From: Effrenium voratum
Lineage: Eukaryota > Sar > Dinophyceae > Suessiales > Symbiodiniaceae
DNA: 64,000 nt
Direction of reading: 5' to 3'
Assembly (NCBI GenBank): GCA_963377175.1
Contig: CAUJNA010001493.1
Location: 7,501 to 71,500, forward strand
Shown here: positions 51,099-62,109 of the stretch, in pieces
Layout of the letters: each line of letters starts with the position of its first letter
Numbering within the stretch: position 1 is the first letter of the stretch
Made by a program: the position numbers and the translations under genes
Notes under the pieces: generated by a model
What the model was told of the DNA's origin: nothing
The model's database searches: none
Seen by the model: only the letters and a program-made list of their open reading frames with translations

Positions 51099-54038
51099 TG
51101 AGAGAGAGTGTGAGTGAGAGTGAGTGAGAGAGTGAAGAGTGAAAGTGAGAGGGAGAGGCAGAGCGGTTTTGAGAGTTAGAGTGGGAGTGTGAGCGCGTGA
51201 GTGCCTGCGAGTTGTCAATTTCAATTGCCAGTTGTCATTCAGTCGGCGGGTCGGTTAGCTAAGTCACTCATCCATTAAAGTGTTTCACTCATTCGTTGAA
51301 TCACACATTCAATCGTTCAATCATTAAACTCATTGATTTGTTTTCTCAGGAGTTCACCCTTTCATCCATTCATCCATCCATTGTCATTCATTCGTTCGTT
51401 CATTCGTTCTTTCCTTGATTCATTCATTCCTCCGTCCGTTCATTCGTTCATTCATTCATCCATCCATCCACCCATCCATCCATTCCATCCATTCATTCAT
51501 TCATTCATTCATTCATTCATTCATTCATTCATTCATTCATGCATTCATTCATTCATTGATTTCTTTTATGAATTCTTTATTGTTATGTCTTTCTTGCTTT
51601 CTTTCTCTATTTGTTTTTTCATTTCTTTCTTTATTTTGTTTCTTTCTTTCTTTCATTTGTTTGTTCGTTCTTTCATTCGCTCATTCATTGGTTCACTCTT
51701 TCCTTCGTTCATACATTCATTCATTCATTCATTCATTCATTCATTCATTCATTCATTCATTCATTCATTCATTCATTCATTCATTCATTCATTCATTCAT
51801 TCATTCATTCATTCAGTCATTCATTCATTCATTCATTCATTCATTCATTCATTCATTCATTCATTCATTCATTCATTCATTCATTCATTCATTCATTCAT
51901 TCATTCATTCATTCATTCTTCATTCATTCATTCATTCATTCATTCATTCATTCATTCATTCATTCATTCATTCATTCATTCATTCGTTCACTCACTCATT
52001 CATTCATTCATTCATCCGTCCATGAAATCATTAACTCATTCATTCGTTCATTCATTCATTCGTTCACTCGTTCATTCACTCATTCATTCATTCATTCACT
52101 CATTCATTCATTCATTCACTCATTCACTCATTCACTCAATCGTTCATTCATTCATTCATTCATTCAATCATTCATTCAGTCATTCATTCATTCATTCATT
52201 CATTCATTCATTCATTCATTCATTCATTCATTCATTCATTCATTCATTCATTCATTTGATGTCATTTCAGTTCATATCATTTCATTCATTTCGTTTGTTC
52301 GTTCGTCATTCGTTCATTCATTCATGTGTTTGTTCAATCAATCATTCATTCATCCATCCATCCATCCATTTAATTTATTCATTCATTCATTCATTCATTC
52401 ATCCATTCATCCATTCATCCATTTCATTCATTCATCCATCCATCCATGAAATCATAAACTCATTCATTCGTTCATTCATTCATTCATCCATTCACTCATT
52501 CATTCATTCATTCATTCATTCACTCATTCACTCATTCGCTCATTCATTCATTCATTCATTCATTCATTCATTCATTCATTCATTCATTCATTCATTCATT
52601 CATTCATTCATTCATTCATTCATTTCATTCATTCATTCATTCATTCGTTCACTCACTCATTCATCCACTAATTCATTCATTCATCCATTCAATCAATCAA
52701 TCAATCATTTCATTTCATTTCATTTCATTTCATTTCATTTCATTTCATTTCATTTCATTTCATTTCATTTCATTTCATTTCATTTCATTTATTAATTTCA
52801 TTATTTTTCTTGTTTATTTTTTTCTTATTTATTTAATTTTGTTTATTTATGCATTTATTTCATTATTATTGCTTTCATTCTTTCATTAATTGATTCATTC
52901 ATATTTATTCATTCGTTCGATTTTCATTCGTTGATAAATTCAGCTAGTTAGAATCAGGCAGGCAGGCAGTCAGTAAGTCAGCCAGTCACTCAACCAGCCA
53001 GCCTGCCAGTCAGTCAGTCAGTCAGTCAGTGAGTCAGCAGCCCGCACAGTCAGTCAACAAGACAATTTGGCAATTGGACTGACGAGGAAACACAAAATGC
53101 CAGCCAGCCACCCACCCAGCCAGCAGGAGCCAGGAGATCAGGCACGGCCAATAACAGGCCAGCAGCCGTCGTTATGGATGATTGTCGTCGCTGGATTGCT
53201 TTCCGGCTGGGCCCCGCTGTGCTATAATAAGGTACGGCTGGGAAGCGGAAAGGCAGTTCCGACCCACGGGATCTTTCCCAGCAAGTGATGGATTATGTGA
53301 CGGCTCGCCGCCCACGTGCAGTGGTGTTAGAGAACGTGGCGGCGCTGGCCAAGCACGAGAAGTACCGTGCTACTTTCAAGTTCATCATGACGACCTTTAA
53401 GAAGCTGAAGTATCAGGCGAAGGCCTTTGTCTTGGACAGCCGGGACTTCGGATTGCCTCAGCGCCGCCACCGCTGCTACATTATTGCCGCATGTCAAGCG
53501 CCCCAAGGCTGTCAATGTCAACCTCGAGAGTGTCTTGGCCAAGAAGCCCAAGGAGACTCTGCCGGACGCCCCAGGTGCCCGCCGCAACATCAAGGCTGCC
53601 TTGAGGAAGCTGCGGAAGGATGGTGTTGACCCGACGAAGCAGGAGTGCTGTGTCGACATTGCTGCTGGCGTTAAGTTCCAGAAGGTGTCTACCAACTGCT
53701 TGCCCACACTCACACGGGCAAGAGGCAAGACGAAGGGCTTCTGGTTCACCAAGGCGCTGCCTGTCGTTCGTGTTGCGCCTTTCAGTGGATCTGAGTGTGT
53801 CATGGCCCTTGTTTGGTCTCGGTGACATGTGCGGCTACTCAAACAGGCGCACCGCATGATCTGCGTCGAGGACATGGTGGCGCTTCAGGGCTTTCACCTC
53901 TCCGAATCGACGGGCGCCACAGGAACGGTGTCTGAGGCTCAGCTGGGTGGGATGCTCGGCAACAGCATGTCAGTCCCCGTTCTGTGCCAAGCCGTGAAGA
54001 GCGCCCTGCTGGCCAGCGGCCTGATTGTTGAGAAGTGA
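50561..54038 (+). CDS. DNA (cytosine-5) methyltransferase, multi-exon
   Basis: The family transfers methyl from S-adenosylmethionine to cytosine. The motifs fall in order in separate blocks: IRIGSDCTGLGTDAISC (motif I, 50591-50641), LKLVFKNIFCSDV (about 50763-50801), FPCQPYSAEA (motif IV with the catalytic Cys, about 50873-50902), GKRKGSSDPRD with VVLENVAAL (motif VI, about 53240-53345), DSRDFGLPQRRHRCYIIA (motif VIII, 53437-53490), CLPTLTRARGKTKGFW (about 53697-53745) and GGMLGNSMSVPVLC (motifs IX-X, about 53945-53990). The ATG at 50561 follows CCCAG, a possible spliced-leader acceptor. The intron from about 50905 to 53230 holds giant microsatellites. A one-base frame change near 53490 without an obvious intron, and hexamers inside exons, raise the chance that this copy is decaying. 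Confidence 0.75.
50990..51190. repeat. GAGAGT/GTGAGA microsatellite
   Basis: Runs of GAGAGA, GTGAGAGA and GTGTGA in the methyltransferase intron. The frame on the other strand is a Ser-Leu/His-Ser repeat artefact. Confidence 0.9.
51340..52690. repeat. Very long TTCA tetranucleotide microsatellite
   Basis: About 1.35 kb of TTCATTCA with scattered variants (TCCA, TTCG, TTCT), interrupted near 51560-51720 and 52255-52330. It lies in the same intron as the catalytic half of the methyltransferase. The His-Ser-Phe-Ile frames through it are artefacts. Confidence 0.95.
52700..52800. repeat. CATTT pentanucleotide microsatellite
   Basis: About 18 uninterrupted CATTT units, following the TTCA tract directly. 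It is followed by T-rich DNA to about 52950 and then GTCA repeats at about 52965-53065. Confidence 0.95.
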
Positions 54039-54299
54039 CACTGGCAATTTAGCCATGTTGTGAGAAGTTGCTGCTGAGCGGTTGTGGTTTGCAATTCACC
54101 ACCAGCCGTTGAATTAAAGTTAGATCACCGAAGATTGCATTTCGCGCCAGTAAAGGGAGGCTTGCCTGCTATTATTTGTCATTGTTGATATTGCCACACC
54201 TGGCTTCAACACATAGTGATCGTAGTGGTGTGTGATGCCAGTGTCGTGTGGCTCATTCAGCGGAGTCGTAGTAGTCATTGTCGCTCCAGCATTGTCATG

Positions 54300-55297
54300 G
54301 CGCCCAAAACGAACCCTGGGGCCAAGCCCGCTGCTGCAGGCTGGGTGGCTAGCCTAAAAAGGCTTGATCAATCGCCCGACATGCGCTGGCAGGCCAGCCG
54401 TCCACCAAGGACAAGAATGCCTCCGTGCCGCAGTTCAAGTCGCTCAACCTTGAGCACATGGGGCGTGTCCAGGAGGCATGGGACTTCATCATGTCGCCAT
54501 AGCCTCAGCCAGCTTGTGTTTGTGTTTCACATCGTGGGAGTCAGTAAGGCTGGATGAATTCCAGAACATCTCCTCCCGGGAGCCACTCAGTCTGGCAGAA
54601 GGTGGGTCTGCCGTTCCAGTAGACTTGCTGGTCATCAAGAACCGGCTGCAACAGTGCCCGGGCAGCTGGAGTGTCACAGGGGGTGGAAATGCGGCCTGGG
54701 TGAATTGGCACTGGACGGTCAACCAAGTGCCGATTTTGGAAAGCGGGGTGTCGTTTCTGCGGGACGCCAAGTTCAGGGAGCCTATGCCCCTGAAGGTCAC
54801 TGTCGTCGTGAGTGACAGCTTGAGCAACCCATGCAACGTCACACACCGGGCGGGGTCCCTTTTGAGAAGGATCAGTCAGGAGGAGCTTCACCACGCGTGG
54901 ATTCTGGCAACTTACCGCGATGTCAAGGATGGCAGGCTGGTTCAGGACAGACTGTGTTGACACGGTCCAACTCCATGCACATCTGTTTAAAGATGAAATG
55001 CGCTTGGCTTGGCTGACTCTATCCCATTTTTGAACTAAGTCATCCTTGTCTGAGTCTGAGTCTGTGTCAGTCGTCGTTGTAGTAATTTTCATCAGACGAT
55101 GTTTTTCTGACTGCGGTAGTGATGTGTTAGTGCCTGCCAGGACTGGGTCAAGGCATGGCTTAGCAGCATCATCACCTACCAGGCCAGCCCCTCCGAGTCC
55201 GAGATTGACGCCTTCTGGCAGTCAGCCCAGATTCAAGAAGAGGTGGGTATTGACTTCGAGGGCACCTACTACTCTGTAGTCGCTGCCCCAGCGAAGT
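54300..55297 (+). other. Exon-like blocks downstream of the methyltransferase, product unknown
   Basis: MAPKTNPGAKPAAAGWVASL (ATG at 54298) begins a basic N-terminus. DKNASVPQFKSLNLEHMG and GRVQEAWDFIMSP follow near 54410-54500 in a shifted frame. A longer block, VPVDLLVIKNRLQQCPGSW, ESGVSFLRDAKFREPM and EELHHAWILATYRDVKDGR, runs from about 54555 to a TGA at 54960. KAWLSSIITYQASPSESEID with EEVGIDFEGTYYSVVAAPAK ends in TAA at 55297. It looks like one or two small spliced genes. No domain is recognised. Confidence 0.35.
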
Positions 55298-55377
55298 AAT
55301 GAGCCCTTAGGTCAGTCTGTCAGTGTCCCAGTGGCCCGCACACTGTCAAAATCTATCCGTCATCATGGCCGTTTGTT

Positions 55378-57290
55378 GTGGGAACTATGTTGGCCTCAGC
55401 CGCCATCCGAACCAAGGTTCAGCGGCTCTTCCAAGTCGGGACGTACCGCGCCATGCTGGAGCGGCATAACAAGGGCAAGAAGATCGGGGTGGAGCAGCTT
55501 TTCCGTGACTTCAGCAAGCTCACTGTCGCTGCTGGAGAGAAGATTACCCTGAACTACCTCACCAGCGCAGCGTCCATCTTCAACAAATTCTTCGCCAGCA
55601 ATGTGCTCAAGGACACCGCTTTTCCGTTGCAGGTCTGTCAATTGTCAAGTATTTTCATTGTCATTGTCGGGTGTGTCAATATCCAGTCATTGTCAGCCAC
55701 CGCCACATCAGCCAGTGTTTGCGGTGTCCTCAACTTGTCTGGCAGGAGATGGCCTTCCCAGCCGATGAGCTTTTCGGGAAGAGGACTCCGATAGATTCCG
55801 TCGCCAAGCTAGAGGACCTCATCAAAATCGCTCGCAGTGATGTGGAAAGCATCAGCTGGCTTTTCACGTCCTTGTGCGATTATGTGCTGAACGGGGTCTG
55901 CAAAGTCGCAGAAATGAACAGCACAGTCCTGAGCGGAGGCAAGTCGAATCCGAAGGGGCTGCCTGGAAAAATATGTTCAACCCCCGGCCGGCCGGTGTCA
56001 ATCAATGTCAACGTTGAACTTGTAATGTGTGTCAGGCTGCGTGTGATAGTTCATCTCAGGCTGTACCATGTTTGGCTGTGGAAGCGGGAGAATTTGTCGC
56101 TGTTGCTGGCAAAGATTGAGATGCACGTGGATCAGGAGGACGTTGCCATTATCAGGCCAGTAAGCGTTGTAGTAGCAGCTGAGGTTGTCCCCAATGATTG
56201 CCCGCCATTGTCCTGCCTCTTCTCAGTTTCCTGTCGATTGTTGCAAGTCCGACAAAGTGTCCCAACAATGTCCCAAAGGGCCCCCGCCCTGTTTTCATCA
56301 CTCAAGAATTAGACCATTGCCAGGCGTGCCCTCGCCAGCCACACCTCCTACCGGGAGCACTTTGGCGGGTGGCCTTTCAACCGGGCCACTCTGACCCAGA
56401 GGTTGGAGGGAGCGACCAAACCCGTCCAGAACCTGTCCTGGCTTGGTGCCCTGAGTGCGGTCGGGCAGCTTGCTGCGAAGTTCGCTGCTGACGTAGCCTA
56501 CACGGCGAAGTGGGACGGCGTGCTGAAGGGATCAGTGCGGTGGGGGGCCGGTCTTCAGGAGTTCCTCGAGCACACTGATGTTGCGCCACTATGGTCGAAG
56601 GTGTCCGGCTCCGAGAAAAATGACGCCGTGCCCATGGGCAATGACAGTCTTTTGGTGTCGGCTGATGAGCAGCTCGATTCGTTTGTCTCCTTTGTCGTCA
56701 GCGAGGCCAAGGTCACTGTCAAAGAAATGAAGGACGATGATGCGTTGCAGGTGCGGGATGCCGTCGACGATTCGAAGACACTGGTGTCATCTCTCTTGTC
56801 AACTGTCGATGGGTCAGTGTCATGCCAGCAGCTCGCCCTTGCCCTCCGTGCCCTGGAGGTGTCCAAGGTGCGCGGCAGCCCCAAAGCTGGCACTGTGCTG
56901 TTCTGGTATGACAACGAAAGCAGCGGCGAACAGAGCTCAGACCCAAGGAGGTCGCTGACTCCGCTGAGGAGGGACAGCTCGAGAAGACGATAATGGCTGC
57001 CATGTCGATCAGGGAGCCTGAGGCGCCCGACTGGGATGGAGATGAGGCCCCGGTGCTGCGCCCGCAAACTTGTGATGTCTATATCTTCACTGATGGCGGG
57101 CGGTCCACGCGTGGGACCAACTTCGCGAGCATTTTCACCAAGACTGCTGGGAATGTGGCCCAAAGGCGGGTGAACTTAATCTACAGCGAAGAGACCGTCA
57201 CGGAGCACCGCAAGGCAGCCTGTGTTCTCCTTGTGATCTGTCCGTGTGCATCAATGCTGTCTGCAATGCTTGCATTCCCGTCTTGACAAG
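55378..57290 (+). other. Exon-like blocks, unknown product
   Basis: A clean block at 55378-55635 reads AIRTKVQRLFQVGTYRAMLE, KIGVEQLFRDFSKLTVAAGE and LTSAASIFNKFFASNVLKD. 55745-55975 reads MAFPADELFGKRTPIDSVAK and IARSDVESISWLFTSLCDYV. A 195-codon block at 56403-56993 reads VQNLSWLGALSAVGQLAAKF, WGAGLQEFLEHTDVAPLWSK and DEQLDSFVSFVVSEAKVTVK. 57055-57210 reads TCDVYIFTDGGRSTRGTNFA. Boundaries carry the usual hexamer clusters. No product is recognised. Confidence 0.4.
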
Positions 57291-57608
57291 TGAACTGATT
57301 CAAAGCCCGCCTCAGCCTTTGGAGCGCGAGGCCCGCGCTGTGAGCGGTGGCGCCCGGGACCGCTCCGCCGCTTGCTTGAGTGTTTGAAGTCGTCGTTGGC
57401 CCATGCCACACAAATAACAATAATAGTGTCAGCTTCTGGCTTGACAGGTGCATGTGCAAATCATTTGCAAGTAAGGTCTTGTGTTGAAGTTGGTGGTGTG
57501 TCGCTGTTGCGCCTGTGGCCAGATCTCACAAATGTAGGCCCAGTCAGACAATGACATGGATTTGCCGTTGTGTTTTTCTAATTAGAAAGGCAGCTGTTTC
57601 TTGGCCTT

Positions 57609-58703
57609 TTGTTGCCGCATGTCAAGGGCTTTAAGTCTGTGAGTCTGTGCGCTCGTTGTCAGTGTCCAGTTGCCAGCAGTCAGTGTCTCAGGTGTTCCAC
57701 CTCCAGCAGCTCGAGACGATCCACGTTGTCAGCTCCAATGACACACCTCTTGCCGAAATCGTCGGGTCCAGGAAGAATCTCCATCACCAAGGCTCAACAG
57801 CAGGCGACAGTGTTTACGGAGTGTCGAAGAACCCATTGGATGCCGAGTCCCTCATCACCCGCCTGCCTGGGCATCGAGACGAAGGCCAAGTTGTTGGGAG
57901 CGGCCAGGGTGTCTGACCAGTCCAGGGGAAGGCGCAAGTCAGGTTCTGATGCGGCGGCTGGGTCGTCGTCTGGAGCTGAGGTTGGAGCGCCGGAGCCCAT
58001 CAATTGGTCAGCCCCTCACAAGCACATGGTGGAGGAGTTGGCCCACAGGTTCAAACCTCGTGTGGTGTACTTGCTCACTGCATCTTGCCCGACAACAATC
58101 TTGCCTCTCCTGGCTCAGGGCATCCCTGTCTGTGCTGTCGGCGCCTTGTCTGCAATCAACCTGGCCACGCTTTTCAAGTTTCTGGGTCTCAGCAGTTTTC
58201 CAATTTTGCTAAGTAGTCGTTGTTGTTGGCCAATGACTGTGACAGCAGTTCCTTCTATATCACCACCAGGCTACACAGCGGATCATTGCACCTGGCTTCG
58301 CGCAGAGTGCCAGAAGCTGATCTTCCACAGCTTCACGGACGCCAAGAGTCGGCACTTCAAAGCCCCGCTTGCCAAGCTGCTCAAGAGTGCTCTCACGCTT
58401 GATGATGACAATGGCGGAAATCCGAAGAAGAGCAAGAAGCAGGCCGTCAAGGGAAGCAACAAGAAACGCCGCAAGTCTAACCAGGGCAAGACGACGACCA
58501 GCAAGAAGCCGCGTGCCGAGGACGACAATAACGAGGAGGGCGGCCACGACGACGAGGAGGGCGCCGGCGATAACATGTCTGACCTGGAGGCCTGCTTGGT
58601 TAATAAACTGACTGTGCTTGAAAGGCATGGTGTCCCAATCTGTACCTTGACACAGCCTTGTGTTGCCCAGGTGGCGGAGGAAGAGCTCAACTCGGAGGAG
58701 TGA
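57609..58703 (+). CDS. Basic/acidic C-terminal protein, unknown function
   Basis: Open for 364 codons to a TGA at 58701, but parts are probably intron. A different frame at 57700-57840 reads better (VFHLQQLETIHVVSSND, RKNLHHQGSTAGDSVYGV). From about 57990 the main frame reads PINWSAPHKHMVEELAHRFK and PTTILPLLAQGIPVCAVGAL. After about 58265 it reads HCTWLRAECQKLIFHSFTDA, then a Lys-rich block (KKSKKQAVKGSNKKRRKS), an acidic block with EDDNNEEGGHDDEEGAGD and a final VAEEELNSEE. The charged tail suggests a nuclear protein. No family is assigned. Confidence 0.4.
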   Translation: MLPHVKGFKSVSLCARCQCPVASSQCLRCSTSSSSRRSTLSAPMTHLLPKSSGPGRISITKAQQQATVFTECRRTHWMPSPSSPACLGIETKAKLLGAARVSDQSRGRRKSGSDAAAGSSSGAEVGAPEPINWSAPHKHMVEELAHRFKPRVVYLLTASCPTTILPLLAQGIPVCAVGALSAINLATLFKFLGLSSFPILLSSRCCWPMTVTAVPSISPPGYTADHCTWLRAECQKLIFHSFTDAKSRHFKAPLAKLLKSALTLDDDNGGNPKKSKKQAVKGSNKKRRKSNQGKTTTSKKPRAEDDNNEEGGHDDEEGAGDNMSDLEACLVNKLTVLERHGVPICTLTQPCVAQVAEEELNSEE

Positions 58704-58709
58704 GAGTGG

Positions 58710-59297
58710 GTCACTGTCTGAGTCTGAGTATAAGCCTGCCATTTAGGGCATTGTCATTGTCATTGGGTGGCATTGTCATTGTCCTGCCGCTTTCGGCGGT
58801 TATAGTCATCAGGTGATTTTGGAAATGCGTGCTGGGCATTGTACTGCCCCGGCGCTGGTGATTGTCGATGATCTTCAAGAGTCGTTTGCTGGCTGCCAAC
58901 TTGTCTAGCAGGCAGCGCAGGCCCACGTGATGAATCCCTGAAAGCTGTAGTCTGAAATCTGTCAATTATTATTTGCGTTTCGTAGTTCAACGTCATCAGC
59001 CCGAGGAATAACTCAAAATGTCATGGCCTTTTGATAAGGGCCAGAACTGGCTTTACTTGCCAGCTGCAGAGTGATAGAAGTAAAGAGCGGCACTGACGCA
59101 TTGTTCTGTTCACAGTGCTGGCGCCGTTCCTTCATTTGATTGTCAGTGTCACGAAGGCCATGTGTTGGTGTCCTTTCGGCCCCTATCAAGCTGTTGGAGG
59201 TTGGTCCAGATTCACTTCCGGCTTGACATTGACATTGATGCGGCATTGAACTTAGAGGGCACTGCACCGTGGCTCCCCAGCTGGCTTAGCCATCATT
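58710..59297. other. No convincing gene
   Basis: Hexamer-rich spacer with GTCATT clusters near 58750 and 59140 and short frames on both strands of no clear protein character. Confidence 0.45.
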
Positions 59298-59561
59298 GTG
59301 CTGTCGCCCACCAATGCCACCAATGCCACCAATGCCTCCGGTGAAGCACCTCAAGCAGCTTCGAAGCGACCGCCTTCAACTGCTGAGGCCGCCGAGCTGA
59401 CAGTTGGTGACACCAGTGACACCAACTGTGTCAATGCCAATATGTGTAAAGACCTGGCTCGGAACAGCCCAAAGCCTGACAACAAGCTTGTTGTTGCCAA
59501 TGACACTGTCCTCCCAGACAGTGATGAAGAAACCTGGGTTTTGCCAGGTGCCAGCCCTTGA
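59298..59561 (+). CDS. Possible small ORF, low complexity
   Basis: 87 codons from ATG to TGA with an Asn-Ala-Thr repeat, then AASKRPPSTAEAAELTVGD and PDSDEETWVLPGASP. It could be a terminal exon. Nothing supports a function. Confidence 0.25.
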   Translation: MLSPTNATNATNASGEAPQAASKRPPSTAEAAELTVGDTSDTNCVNANMCKDLARNSPKPDNKLVVANDTVLPDSDEETWVLPGASP

Positions 59562-60483
59562 GTTGGCGCGTGCGGGGGGGGGGGGGGAACCAGGCATGTG
59601 CTGCGCTCATTCGTTGTATAATCTTGGCCGTTGTGATTGTTTGACATCATGGTGGAACATCGCACCCTGTCACGGATTGCTGCGCGCAGGCGGCTTGATC
59701 TTATCGTCCTGAGCTAAGCTAGCCCACCAGCTTGCAAGCAGTGTTCAAGAAGCAATCTGCCTGCCGAATTGCCAGGCACCAGCTGGCTGTGTTTCGCATT
59801 GGAAGGAAAATGCTAGTCCGGCTGCTCTGCATGTCTGGGTGGGCAAGGGCATTTATCAAGCATGGTTGGTAGTTGGTTTGCTGGAGCTGAATGTCTGAAA
59901 ACAACTGGCACCACAGAGTTGACGATTGGGTGTCATGTCATTGTCATTGTCACTGTTGTTGTTGTTGCCCCGTTCGGCTTAGCATACCACCGATGGCGAT
60001 TGAAGTGCCAGAAGTAGACCTCGTTAAGGGGCGGGCTGACTTGCAACGTTGACTGACTGGGCACATCAAGCTTCCCAGGGTCAAGCCCGGGCGCTGCCAC
60101 AGAGAAGCAATCAAGCCATGGAAGGTCAGTTGTCAGTGGCGCTCAGCTGCTTCACGAACCACAAATTGTCATTGTCCATAGTGGCAATGGTGAATGGTTA
60201 AGTGAATTCGCCGCAGGTGAAGGCTGCCAGGAACATCGTGGCAGCTACTTTGCATTCCTCTCATTGAGTGCAGTTTTTGTTCGACGGGCATTGTCATTGT
60301 CGCTGTGTCGTGAGTGTCATCACGGCTCATCTGGCGCGCAATTTTTTGGCCATGACCGAATCTTGATGCATGTGCGGCTGAATGGTATTAAGGTTTACCA
60401 ATAATTGTGTTCACATCCTGAGATGGCAAGAAAAATGTATCGTCGATAAACCCTTCAAATATTAAATTACTCAATTCAACAAT
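59562..60483. other. No convincing gene
   Basis: A run of 12-13 G at about 59575, GTCATT clusters near 59935-59955 and 60290, the last in the window, and an A/T-rich stretch at 60380-60490. No exon stands out. Confidence 0.45.
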
Positions 60484-60876
60484 TTGAACCGCATATTTCG
60501 AATGTCCTTAAGGAGCGCCCAGTCTAGTACATTGGCGGCTTCATTTTCCCAACTATTCTACAATCAGGCCAAGCAAGTCTTAGATTGTTTCTTGCAATCG
60601 TTGGGCCAAGGAGCTCTCCCATTCGGCCCGCAACCAAGAGCCACGGCTGTCGCCCGGAGGTGGCCTCTTCTCACCAAGCGCGAATGCCGCCATGACCAAA
60701 TCCTCCGAATCCCACGCCGGCGCGTAACCCCGGACAACATTGCCAGAAAAGCGGGCACGTCATCGGAGCTTGGTCCGACGCAACCGGCAGAAGCCCCCAT
60801 TCCGGGGAACAAATTCGTCAACTCACTTGTCTTAGGACACATGGCTGTTGGGCCAGAAGAACAGGAATCTGGGTGA
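60484..60876 (+). CDS. Hypothetical ORF
   Basis: 130 codons with basic composition (MSLRSAQSSTLAASFSQL, RRWPLLTKRECRHDQILRI). The first codons lie in a copy of the CCTTAAGGAGCGC word also seen at 49512. No domain. A chance ORF is possible. Confidence 0.2.
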   Translation: MNRIFRMSLRSAQSSTLAASFSQLFYNQAKQVLDCFLQSLGQGALPFGPQPRATAVARRWPLLTKRECRHDQILRIPRRRVTPDNIARKAGTSSELGPTQPAEAPIPGNKFVNSLVLGHMAVGPEEQESG

Positions 60877-60969
60877 ATTACAGCGACCTCGCGCGGGGAT
60901 CTGCGACATCTGCGACTTCTGCGACCTCACCGATGAAGTTCCTCCACGGCGTCCTGAATTTGTTGCACG

Positions 60970-61060
60970 AAATTCCCTCCCCCCCTCTCTTTCCCTCCCT
61001 TCCTCCATCCCTCCCTTCCTCTCCTCCCTCGCCCTCCCTCTCCCTCCCGCTCCCTCCCCT
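60970..61060. repeat. CCCT-rich pyrimidine tract (short)
   Basis: About 90 bases almost purely C/T on the plus strand, of the same type as the long tract at 62110. Confidence 0.85.
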
Positions 61061-61460
61061 CACTGCCATGGTGCGAATGGCTTGTTGCGCAAGTAGTTCA
61101 TCCTAGCTCTTGCATGCGCTGCTGTCCTGTGATTCAAAAGTGAGGCATTGGTGCTGGGGATGTTGCTGCTGCATCGTCGTATGTTCGTGCCTCGAAGCTC
61201 GATTGCAAGCGGTCCTGCCGGTGACGCTGGCAACGTTCTGTATCTTATTCTCGTTCGCAGCTTTCTGCAAGGCAGTGACTTTCCAATTCGAGGAACCGGA
61301 GCAGCGCTGGAGCTGGCAAGATTGGGCTCATCCCCTAAGGGCCAGGAATTGGAGTGATACCAGAGTGCTGGGGACATGCAGGAAGCCCAATTGGATGGAA
61401 ACACAGGCATGTCGGTACAGTTTACGTACATGCGCCTCATATCACCTCATGCAGCGTGAA
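61061..61460. other. No convincing gene
   Basis: Short frames on both strands without protein character; leads into the tandem duplication. Confidence 0.4.
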
Positions 61461-62082
61461 TTTGGCTCCTGGCGCAGTGGCTGCAGCCTGCCTCAGCTGA
61501 GTTGGCAAGGCGGCGTCAAACATGCGCGGAAACATTGAGCTCCAAACGCTTCCGACTCTTTTCAGCGCCGGTTTGCTTGCTTACCTCAGGCGTAACGGTG
61601 AAGCACCCCGTTTTGCTCTGTGAAGCTGAGCCACTGGCGAGATGCTTCCAGCTCTGGAGGTCAGGAACTCGCATCTCATTGGAAGCCAAGCGCGCCAGCT
61701 CGGTGATCTGGCAGGGAGACGCGGCAACACGAAAGCATTCCTGCCAAGTCTTGTGCACCCTGTCTTGTTTTCCAAGTTTCATTTGGCGCCTGGCGCAGTG
61801 GCTGCAGCCTGCCTTAGCTGAGTTGGCAAGGCGGCGTCAAACATGCGCGGAAACATGAGCTCCAAACGCTTCCGGCTCTTTTCAGCAACGCTTTGTTTGC
61901 TTACCTCAGGCGTAACGGTGAAGCGCCCCGTTTTGCTCTGTGAAGCTGAGCCACTGGCGAGATGCTTCCAGCTCTCGCATGTCATTGGAAGCCAAGCGCG
62001 CCAGCTCAGCGATCTGGCAGGGAGAAGCAGCAACACGAAAGCATTCCTGCCAAGTCTTGTGCACCCTGTCTTGTTTTCCAAG
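61461..62082. repeat. Tandem duplication, 321-bp period
   Basis: 61461-61776 and 61782-62082 match closely, both starting TTTGGC(T/G)CCTGGCGCAGTGG and ending TCTTGTTTTCCAAG, with a ~16-base deletion in the second copy. No coding use is apparent. Confidence 0.88.
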
Positions 62083-62109
62083 AACCAGATCAATAGTTGC
62101 CAACATATT

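Noticed and set aside
51333..52795. Three long open frames of His-Ser-Phe-Ile repeats
   Set aside because: They are translations of the TTCA/CATTT microsatellite; no stop can arise in a TTCA repeat in these frames.
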